Shown here in pieces: positions 1 through 5,556 of a stretch of DNA of 6,606 nucleotides (positions are counted from its first letter, which is position 1; the number at the start of each line of letters is the position of its first letter). Location: contig JAILNW010000342.1 of the NCBI GenBank assembly GCA_024691145.1, forward strand, positions 1-6,606, given 5' to 3'. The translations under genes and the position numbers were made by a program. The notes below the pieces were generated by a model, which worked only from the letters and a program-made list of their open reading frames with translations, was not told the DNA's origin and did not search any database. Origin of the DNA: Lachnospiraceae bacterium. GTDB taxonomy: Bacteria > Bacillota > Clostridia > Lachnospirales > Lachnospiraceae.

Positions 1-1616
1 TAAAAATCAAACTTTAATACAGCCTCTAATTGTTCACTGTCTGCAACACTTACAGCAATCTCCTGCTTTACAGTACTGTTTATTTCTTTAATGCTTTTTA
101 AAGGCTTTATATTATCTGTATTTCTTTTATCCTTTTCAAAAAGATACTCCTCATACTTTAAGAATGCTTCTCTTCTTAATTTATTAATGCTTCCCATAGG
201 AATAAATAAATTATCATCCATATCTATAGCAAGTTTATTATAAACAAATGCTGTATCTCCAAGCTTGCTTAACTGTTTTTTTACCTGTTCTTCTGTAACA
301 CCACTGCTTTTTGCTTCTTCTGCAATATTCCCATAAACCTTTACAGTATCATTAATTGAAAGCACAGCCTCCTTGCCCTTTTTTAAGGTAAACTTTGCAT
401 TTACTGGTACTTTTTTATCATTTTTAATGTATTTGTCAGTAATATCATTAATTAAGTCCTCATTACGCATTCTGAAGACCTGCTGCCCTGGCCTGAGCTT
501 TTTACCTTTAGTAAATGGTGCATTAAATTTATCACCTTTATTAAATCCGTTCTTTAATGTAAATTCATATGTATTGTTGTCATTATCATTAATTGAATCA
601 CTTCGTATCATTAAAACATCATGAGGATTAACATTCTTATTAAATTCAATTGTACAGCTATTACCTTTAATATTTATTACCCTTCCAACTAATGTTCCAT
701 AGTGGTTAGGTCTCTTGTCAGAAAGCATGCTGCCATCATTATGTATATGGTAAAATCCCTTTGTAAAACTACCACGGTTATAAATATCACTTAGTTTTAT
801 AATATCTTCTTCTGATACTTTTTTGTTAACTCCATATTCATAGTAATAATCCACATACTGTCTGTATATATTGGATACCAATGCGACATACTCTGGTTTC
901 TTCATGCGGCCTTCAATTTTAAGTGAATCAACACCATTTTCTATAAGTTCTCCTATATTTGAAAGTCCTAAAAGGTCTTTTAAACTTAGAATATATGATT
1001 TTTTATTATCGTAAGTATAGCACTTTCTGCAAATCTGGGCACATCTTCCCCTGTTTCCGCTTCTTTTTCCATTTAAACTGCTTAACATACACTGGCCAGA
1101 ATAACCATAACATAATGCTCCATGAACAAAGGTTTCTATGGATAGATTAGTTTCATCCTTTATTCTCTTAATTTCCGTAAGGGAAAGTTCTCTTGGTGTA
1201 ACAATCCTTGTTACATTATACTTTTTAAGATAATCATAAGCATAGTGTGTGTTAAGTGTCATTTGTGTGCTTGCGTGTAGTTCTAAATCATTAAAATGAT
1301 AATTTATGAAATTAAGAACTCCCAAATCCTGCACTATAACAGCATCTATCCCAAGGTGATAGTATGTTTTTATAAAATCATACAATTCTTTTTCTATCTC
1401 ACAGTTTTTCAGAAGTGTATTAACTGTCAAATATATTTTTTTATCATGAAGATGGGCATATCTTATGCCATAAGCCATATCTTCGTAATCTATGCCCGCT
1501 TTATAGCGTGCAGAAAACATGCTTCCGCCAATATATACTGCATCACATCCTGCATTAACTGCTGCTTTTAAACAGTTAATGTCCCCTGCTGGAGCAAGTA
1601 CTTCTGCCCTCTGCAT
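1..1616 (-). CDS. U32 family protein (RlhA/TrhP-like, labelled peptidase), partial at C-terminus
   Basis: 538 codons are read without a stop and the frame runs off the left edge, so the C-terminus is missing. The N-terminus (RAEVLAPAGD, residues 3-12) is typical of U32. The family signature is complete at residues 161-179: E161-x-F163, G166, C169, G174, C176 and S179. C192, C196 and C199 follow. C169, C176 and two of these later Cys are the likely ligands of an Fe-S cluster, as in E. coli UbiU/UbiV and tRNA/rRNA hydroxylases of the family. IEGRMKKPEYV (234-244) and YNRGSFTKGFY (from about residue 298) are further family motifs. The region from about residue 390 resembles the DUF3656 extension, including a P-M-G-S-x-N-x-LRR stretch near 495-505. 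Known relatives TrhP and RlhA hydroxylate tRNA uridine-34 and 23S rRNA C2501; RNA modification is thus more likely than proteolysis, but this is family inference. Start: ATG at 1616 with AGGA 8 nt upstream. An in-frame ATG at 1625 (adds MIF) is also possible. The gene lies beyond the zapA terminator. Confidence 0.93.
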   Translation of the reverse strand, partial: MQRAEVLAPAGDINCLKAAVNAGCDAVYIGGSMFSARYKAGIDYEDMAYGIRYAHLHDKKIYLTVNTLLKNCEIEKELYDFIKTYYHLGIDAVIVQDLGVLNFINYHFNDLELHASTQMTLNTHYAYDYLKKYNVTRIVTPRELSLTEIKRIKDETNLSIETFVHGALCYGYSGQCMLSSLNGKRSGNRGRCAQICRKCYTYDNKKSYILSLKDLLGLSNIGELIENGVDSLKIEGRMKKPEYVALVSNIYRQYVDYYYEYGVNKKVSEEDIIKLSDIYNRGSFTKGFYHIHNDGSMLSDKRPNHYGTLVGRVINIKGNSCTIEFNKNVNPHDVLMIRSDSINDNDNNTYEFTLKNGFNKGDKFNAPFTKGKKLRPGQQVFRMRNEDLINDITDKYIKNDKKVPVNAKFTLKKGKEAVLSINDTVKVYGNIAEEAKSSGVTEEQVKKQLSKLGDTAFVYNKLAIDMDDNLFIPMGSINKLRREAFLKYEEYLFEKDKRNTDNIKPLKSIKEINSTVKQEIAVSVADSEQLEAVLKFDF

Positions 1617-1624
1617 AAATATCA

Positions 1625-1636
1625 TCCTTTCCTCTC
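1625..1636 (-). promoter_or_regulatory. Ribosome binding site of the U32 gene, with two possible starts
   Basis: The minus strand reads AGAGGAAAGGATGATATTTATG. AGGA (1628-1625) lies 8 nt before the ATG at 1616. AGAGAGG (1637-1631) lies 5 nt before an in-frame ATG at 1625, whose first base is the A of that AGGA. The sequence alone does not decide which start is used. The inner ATG is preferred because it gives a more typical family N-terminus. Confidence 0.6.
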
Positions 1637-1651
1637 TGTTAAAAATCAGAT

Positions 1652-1680
1652 AAAAAACCCTCGCATAAAACGAGGATTTT
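1652..1680 (-). terminator. Rho-independent terminator after zapA
   Basis: On the minus strand the transcript reads AAAAUCCUCG, a 7-nt loop UUUUAUG, then CGAGGGUUUU, followed by more U. The stem is 10 bp: five pairs at the loop end (CCUCG with CGAGG), one U-G wobble and four A-U pairs. The arms are 1680-1671 and 1663-1654, and the six-U run is 1657-1652. It starts 2 nt after the zapA stop codon (1683-1685). On the plus strand the same hairpin has a C-A mismatch and no good U-run after it, so it works best in the zapA direction. It probably ends both the zapA transcript and any read-through from ruvB. It lies inside the 66-bp gap before the U32 gene, so it should lower U32 expression from upstream promoters. 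Confidence 0.88.
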
Positions 1681-1682
1681 AA

Positions 1683-2105
1683 TTATTTTTTATGTAATTG
1701 TTTCTTTAATTCAGCTATCTCAGCCTCAAGTCTTATGAGCTGTTTCTGAGCATTAGACAAATCTTCCTTTGTAATGTCAAATTCTTTTTTTAATGAATCA
1801 TTCTTTGTCTGTGCTGCAATAAGCTCATGCTTAATATTATATAATTCCTTATTCTTCTCTTCGCTTTCAATCTCAATCTCTTTTATCTGGTTCTTTGCTT
1901 TAAAATAATCGTCAGCAAGGTTAATCTCCAGCATAATATTACGCATCTCTGTACTAAGGCTGTTATAACCCTCTAATGCCTTAAATTCAGTGTATTTGCT
2001 GTTAATATATGATGCTATTCTCTGTATATACTCTTCACTCTCAAAGCCACATATTGTATATATCTTGTTATTAATAATAACTTCTACACTATTCTTATTA
2101 TTCAC
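1683..2105 (-). CDS. zapA: Cell division protein ZapA (FtsZ-ring associated)
   Basis: 140 residues. ZapA is a cytoplasmic protein that binds and bundles FtsZ filaments and supports the division ring. The N-terminal head is at about residues 5-45: VEVIINNKIYTICG, a short beta-strand region, followed by the EEYIQRIASYINSKY helix. A second helix with the family pattern MLEINLADDY is at about 58-67. From about 68 to 138 the protein is a charged, Lys/Glu-rich helix with heptad-like leucines and isoleucines, fitting the antiparallel coiled coil that forms the ZapA dimer/tetramer. It is longer than Bacillus ZapA (about 85 aa), mainly in this coiled coil, which is common in Clostridia. The start is GTG, chosen because AAAGGATGG lies about 7 nt upstream; the ATG inside that site is followed by a stop codon after three codons. 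It has its own promoter and terminator and a gap of 72 bp from ruvB. FtsZ binding is inferred from the family. Confidence 0.9.
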   Translation of the reverse strand: MNNKNSVEVIINNKIYTICGFESEEYIQRIASYINSKYTEFKALEGYNSLSTEMRNIMLEINLADDYFKAKNQIKEIEIESEEKNKELYNIKHELIAAQTKNDSLKKEFDITKEDLSNAQKQLIRLEAEIAELKKQLHKK

Positions 2106-2143
2106 AAAAAATCCATCCTTTATTCAAATATTGCTTATGTAAT

Positions 2144-2172
2144 ATTATAATTATACCTAGTTTAAAAGTCAA
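2144..2172 (-). promoter_or_regulatory. Sigma-A type promoter of zapA
   Basis: On the minus strand TTGACT (2172-2167, five of six matches to consensus) and TATAAT (2149-2144, perfect) are separated by exactly 17 bp. The expected transcription start is near 2137, giving a leader of about 32 nt before the GTG at 2105. The -35 box lies only 5 nt beyond the ruvB stop codon. A second TATAAT at 2155-2150 overlaps in tandem but is only 11 bp from the -35 box, too close to pair with it. No terminator separates ruvB from this promoter, so read-through from the ruv operon should also reach zapA. Confidence 0.82.
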
Positions 2173-2177
2173 GTAAT

Positions 2178-3173
2178 CTATTCTGTGATTTTTAAACCAA
2201 AATGTTTGTAGGCTTCACTTGTAACCACCCTGCCTCTTGGAGTTCTGTTAATCAGCCCGTTTTTCAAAAGATAGGGTTCATATACATCTTCTATTGTATA
2301 TGCATCTTCTCCTATTGTTGCAGCTAAGGTTTCAAGTCCTACAGGTCCTCCATTAAACTTTTCAATCATGGTCATTAATATGTTTCTGTCAAGATTATCA
2401 AGACCAAGTGTATCAACATTTAAAAGATTAAGGGCATTATTTGCTACTTCCTTTGAAATAACACCATCATATCTTACCTGTGCAAAGTCACGGACACGCT
2501 TTAACAGTCTGTTTGCAAGTCTTGGTGTTCCCCTTGATCTTCTTGCTATCTCATCTGCACCTTCTTCATCTATAGTTACATTTAAAACCTCACATGAACG
2601 CTTTACTATTAACTTTAATTCATAAGGTGTATAAAACTCCATTCTTGAAACAACACCAAATCTGTCCCTTAATGGAGCAGAAAGCATTCCTGCTCTTGTT
2701 GTTGCCCCAACAAGGGTAAATGGAGGAAGTTTTATTCTTATGGACTTTGCCATGGAACCTTTTCCAATAAGAATATCTATAGCATAGTCTTCCATTGCAG
2801 AGTATAATACTTCTTCTACAGTTCTGCTTAATCTGTGTATCTCATCAATAAATAACACATCACCCTCATGAAGCCCGTTTAAAATAGCTGCTATATCTCC
2901 AGGCTTTTCAATTGCAGGTCCCGATGTTATTTTTATATTTTTATTCATTTCATTTGCAATTATTGTTGCAAGGGTTGTTTTTCCAAGACCAGGAGGTCCA
3001 TAAAGAAGAACATGGTCTAAGGCTTCATTTCTCTGCTTTGTGGCTTCTATATAAACCTTAAGATTCTTCTTTATATCTTCCTGTCCTATATAATCACTAA
3101 GCATCTTTGGTCTTAATGAACTGTCAATCTTAATATCTTCATCCTGTAATTTAGTTGAAATTATTCTATCCAC
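2178..3173 (-). CDS. ruvB: Holliday junction branch migration helicase RuvB
   Basis: 331 residues, normal full length for RuvB. It is an AAA+ ATPase forming hexameric rings on the DNA arms of a Holliday junction, where it pumps DNA through the RuvA core during recombinational repair. Motifs in order: the N-terminal LRPKMLSDYIGQ region (20-31), Walker A GPPGLGKTT (59-67) with K65, Walker B FIDEIHRL (108-115) with D110/E111, sensor 1 GATTR (156-160), the arginine-finger region LRDRFG (168-173), sensor 2 GTPRLANRL (215-223) with R218, and a C-terminal winged-helix DNA-binding domain (about 255-331, including TPRGRVVT at 311-318). No key residue is missing. The start is GTG, supported by AGAAAGG 8 nt upstream. 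It follows ruvA by 31 nt and is almost certainly cotranscribed with it. The stop is TAG at 2180-2178. Confidence 0.98.
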   Translation of the reverse strand: MDRIISTKLQDEDIKIDSSLRPKMLSDYIGQEDIKKNLKVYIEATKQRNEALDHVLLYGPPGLGKTTLATIIANEMNKNIKITSGPAIEKPGDIAAILNGLHEGDVLFIDEIHRLSRTVEEVLYSAMEDYAIDILIGKGSMAKSIRIKLPPFTLVGATTRAGMLSAPLRDRFGVVSRMEFYTPYELKLIVKRSCEVLNVTIDEEGADEIARRSRGTPRLANRLLKRVRDFAQVRYDGVISKEVANNALNLLNVDTLGLDNLDRNILMTMIEKFNGGPVGLETLAATIGEDAYTIEDVYEPYLLKNGLINRTPRGRVVTSEAYKHFGLKITE

Positions 3174-3204
3174 GTCTATTGCCTTTCTCTTTGTAGATTA
3201 ATGA

Positions 3205-3807
3205 TTATAAGCTTAAGTTGCCAAGTGCCAATCTTATTATATCCTCAATATCTTTTTCATCAGCATTTTCTATATTTCTAATTGCCTTTATTGCATCTGA
3301 ATTAGAAAATCCAAGGGCAGTAAGTGCAAGTATTGCATCATTTAACTTATCGTCAGAAATGCCATTACTTTCATTTGTGTCCATTATATTCTCATATGGA
3401 TTCTCAATTGTTATCTTATCCTTTAATTCAAATATTATCTTCGAAGCTCCCTTTGGACCTATTCCAGGAGTCTTTGATATTCTTTTTACATCGTCAGATA
3501 ATATTGCATAATTTAAGTCTTCTATTGTCATTGATGACAATACGGATAAAGCTGCCTTTGGACCTATTCCGCTAACACTTGTAAGGAGTTTAAATGTATC
3601 AAGTTCTCTTCTTGTATTAAATCCATATAGGTTTATTGCATTTTCACTAACGCTCATATAAGTATAAAGTGTTATAACCTCATTATCCTGATATCCCTTT
3701 TCTATAACGCTTAATGGTACTTTTAATTCATAACCGACTCCATTAACGTCTAATATAATTGTGTCATTAGTATAATAAATATACTTGCCTCTTAAATAAG
3801 CAATCAT
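3205..3807 (-). CDS. ruvA: Holliday junction branch migration protein RuvA
   Basis: 200 residues, the usual family length. RuvA tetramers bind the four-way junction and load RuvB rings. Domain I is an OB fold (about 1-63: MIAYLRGK, VNGVGYE, NLYGF). Domain II carries two helix-hairpin-helix motifs, SGIGPKAAL (79-87) and PGIGPKGAS (114-122), followed by IIFELKDK (124-131). An acidic linker (about 132-150) leads to domain III, the RuvB-binding three-helix bundle (about 152-197, LTALGFSNSDAIKAI). By remembered alignment to E. coli RuvA, the acidic-pin residues R54-E55-D56 are here S54-E55-N56, so only one of the two pin acids is kept. Both hairpins use the same GIGPK core; the second is more often GIGKK. 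The ATG start has GAAAGGA 9 nt upstream, directly adjoining the cls stop codon 16 nt away, which suggests translational coupling with cls. Confidence 0.98.
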   Translation of the reverse strand: MIAYLRGKYIYYTNDTIILDVNGVGYELKVPLSVIEKGYQDNEVITLYTYMSVSENAINLYGFNTRRELDTFKLLTSVSGIGPKAALSVLSSMTIEDLNYAILSDDVKRISKTPGIGPKGASKIIFELKDKITIENPYENIMDTNESNGISDDKLNDAILALTALGFSNSDAIKAIRNIENADEKDIEDIIRLALGNLSL

Positions 3808-3816
3808 TTTCTTAAG

Positions 3817-3826
3817 TCCTTTCTTA
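3817..3826 (-). promoter_or_regulatory. ruvA ribosome binding site abutting the cls stop codon
   Basis: The minus strand reads TAAGAAAGGA. The TAA stop of cls (3826-3824) is followed at once by GAAAGGA (3823-3817), then 9 nt, then the ruvA ATG at 3807. Ribosomes finishing cls end on top of the ruvA ribosome binding site, so ruvA translation is probably helped by translation of cls. Confidence 0.75.
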
Positions 3827-5386
3827 TATGATAGTCTGTATAAGATTTAATAATGCCTGATAGCCTCTTATATACCATGGTTTGTTATTCCAGTCATCAT
3901 AAGTTACTTCCTTGGATTCTTTTATGGTATTAAGGAAATCCTTTTTTATTTCCTTAACTATATTAGGGTCACAAAGCCATGCACAGCATTCATAATGAAG
4001 ATAAAAGCTTCTGTAGTCCATGTTTACAGTACCTACAACAGCTGACTTTTCATTAATTATCATCTTGGCATGAATAAATCCTGGCTGATATTCATATATC
4101 TTAACACCATTTTCAAGTAAAACTCCATAATTGTATTCTGTAAGAAGCTTTACATTCTTTTTATCAGGAATACTAGGTGTTATTATTCTTACATCTATAC
4201 CGCTTTTTGCAGCTCTTATTAATTCAAACTGCAATGCTTCTTCAATAATAAGATACGGTGTTGTAATATACAGATAATGCTCAGCATATGCAATCATCTG
4301 CTGATATACATTAACTATAGGATTCTCAGGATCATTGGCTGGTCCGTCAGACAGGAAATGGCAAAAACAATTATTCTTCTTAAACTCTTTAGTTGGTTTG
4401 TATAGATTATAGTTTATTGATTTTCCGTCTTCTTTACTAATATCCCACATCTGAAGAAATGTTATGGTTATTCCCCAGACTGCATCTCCTTCTATTCTTA
4501 TACCTGTATCTTTCCATGTGCCAAAACGCTGTCTGATATTGGCATATTCATCGGCAATATTAATGCCTCCTGTGTATCCGATATTGCCATCTATAACTAC
4601 CATCTTCTGATGCGAGCGATAGTTAAAATGCAGTTTGTCAACATATTTTGTAATTGGATTAAAAACTGCTATCTTATAGCCTTTCTTTTCAAGGTCGCTT
4701 CTAAAACTGTCCTTTGTTCTGAACATTGCTCCAAAATCATCATACAGGAACCATACTTCTACACCTTCCTGTATCTTTGAAGTAAGTATCTTCTCAATCC
4801 TTGTCCAGAGTTTGCCTTCTGCAATAATAAAGAAATCAAGAAATATAAATTTCTTTGCCTCTTCAAAGTCCTTAAGAAGGCTTTCAAACAGGTCTTCTCC
4901 CATGGAAAAATAAGTTACATCATTATTTTTATATAATGGGAATTCGGACTCTGTCATAAAATCAGATATTCTTCTCTGATTTGGATACAATTTATAAAAT
5001 AATTCTCTTGTTTTTGTATCATCAACATTATATTTAAAACCGTTATTAATCTTATCCATAACAGCCTTGTTAATCTTTTTATGACTTGATGATGTGCCCC
5101 ATAAAATATACATAATCTGGCCGGTTAGTGGCAGCAGAAGTATAATTGATATCCATGCTACTTTAAATGAAGTACACTGGTTCCTGCTAATTAGAGCCAT
5201 AAGAATTATTAAACTGATGATTTCCAAAAACAAGTAAAATAGCAATGTATATCTTGTCAGCATTAATGATACACATACTATAAATACAAACTGTATAATT
5301 ACCAAAAGTGCCACTACGATACCTCGTAATATGTTGCCTATTCTTGGTTTAATCTTATTATCAAATAAATAAATTCTTCGTCTCAC
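3824..5386 (-). CDS. cls: Cardiolipin synthase, phospholipase D superfamily
   Basis: 520 residues, typical for bacterial Cls. The family joins two phosphatidylglycerol molecules into cardiolipin, releasing glycerol, at the cytoplasmic membrane. The N-terminus has three hydrophobic segments (about 22-43, 47-67, 77-97). The last two match the short PLD N-terminal membrane domain, ending in GQIMYILWG (89-97). The first HKD motif is canonical: H259, K261, D266, then GYTGGIN (270-276). The second, at about 439-455, keeps H439 and K441 and the GTVN tail (452-455). However, it has only three residues before N445-E446, where HxKxxxxD is expected, so the usual Asp is absent and one residue seems lost. 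The flanking MDYRSFYLHYEC is normal for Cls. The start is GTG with AAAAAGGTGA a few nt upstream. It appears to be the first gene of the cls-ruvA-ruvB operon. The exact substrate (phosphatidylglycerol or another lipid) cannot be read from the sequence. Confidence 0.94.
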   Translation of the reverse strand: MRRRIYLFDNKIKPRIGNILRGIVVALLVIIQFVFIVCVSLMLTRYTLLFYLFLEIISLIILMALISRNQCTSFKVAWISIILLLPLTGQIMYILWGTSSSHKKINKAVMDKINNGFKYNVDDTKTRELFYKLYPNQRRISDFMTESEFPLYKNNDVTYFSMGEDLFESLLKDFEEAKKFIFLDFFIIAEGKLWTRIEKILTSKIQEGVEVWFLYDDFGAMFRTKDSFRSDLEKKGYKIAVFNPITKYVDKLHFNYRSHQKMVVIDGNIGYTGGINIADEYANIRQRFGTWKDTGIRIEGDAVWGITITFLQMWDISKEDGKSINYNLYKPTKEFKKNNCFCHFLSDGPANDPENPIVNVYQQMIAYAEHYLYITTPYLIIEEALQFELIRAAKSGIDVRIITPSIPDKKNVKLLTEYNYGVLLENGVKIYEYQPGFIHAKMIINEKSAVVGTVNMDYRSFYLHYECCAWLCDPNIVKEIKKDFLNTIKESKEVTYDDWNNKPWYIRGYQALLNLIQTII

Positions 5387-5434
5387 AAAATCACCTTTTT
5401 AAAAGTAAATAATTCATAGATAAACCATATTCTT

Positions 5435-5463
5435 ATTGTACACAAGTGAATGAAAAAAAACAA
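5435..5463 (-). promoter_or_regulatory. Probable promoter of the cls-ruvA-ruvB operon
   Basis: On the minus strand TTGTTT (5463-5458) and TACAAT (5440-5435, five of six matches) are 17 bp apart. The start of transcription would be near 5428, giving a leader of about 42 nt before the cls GTG at 5386. The -35 box is weak and the region is very A/T rich, so a neighbouring site is possible. Confidence 0.5.
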
Positions 5464-5504
5464 CTATATTTTGTTTAAATATACTACAATTTTTTCCAAT
5501 TTTG

Positions 5505-5513
5505 TGTTATTAT
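5505..5513 (+). promoter_or_regulatory. Probable extended -10 promoter of the RNase H-like gene
   Basis: TGTTATTAT on the plus strand fits an extended -10 element: TG, one base, then TATTAT (5508-5513, five of six matches). No convincing -35 box lies 17 bp upstream, which extended -10 promoters can tolerate. Transcription would begin near 5520, about 36 nt before the ATG at 5557. It is arranged divergently from the cls promoter within a 170-bp intergenic region. Confidence 0.4.
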
Positions 5514-5556
5514 ATCATTAGTAATAAACAATTTTTCAGAAATGGAAGGATTTTTA

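Noticed and set aside
373..1571. Three open frames on the plus strand opposite the U32 gene (373-624, 959-1150, 1296-1571).
   Set aside because: They lie entirely antisense to a well-supported coding frame, encode hydrophobic or low-complexity sequence with no family motif, and lack convincing ribosome binding sites.
1..1616. Calling the U32 protein a secreted collagenase or protease.
   Set aside because: There is no signal peptide and no classical protease catalytic motif; the Cys pattern fits Fe-S RNA-modification members of the family better.
2146..2155. Perfect 10-bp palindrome TATAATTATA as a possible operator.
   Set aside because: It comes from the overlap of two tandem -10-like TATAAT sequences in A/T-rich DNA; there is no second half-site or GC content to suggest a repressor site.
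2368..3575. Open frames on the plus strand opposite ruvB and ruvA (2368-2625, 3218-3511, 3324-3575).
   Set aside because: ruvB and ruvA are unmistakable on the other strand; these are antisense by-products, and two of them overlap each other in different frames.
5508..5526. Inverted repeat TTATTA / TAATAA in the divergent region, as terminator or operator.
   Set aside because: A six-pair A/T-only stem with a loop of about 7-9 nt is very weak and expected by chance here; it has no U-run and lies in the likely promoter and leader of the RNase H-like gene.
5486..5536. Direct repeat ACAATTTTT about 42 bp apart (5486-5494 and 5528-5536).
   Set aside because: Low-complexity A/T sequence; two short copies are not enough to claim a binding site or mobile-element trace.
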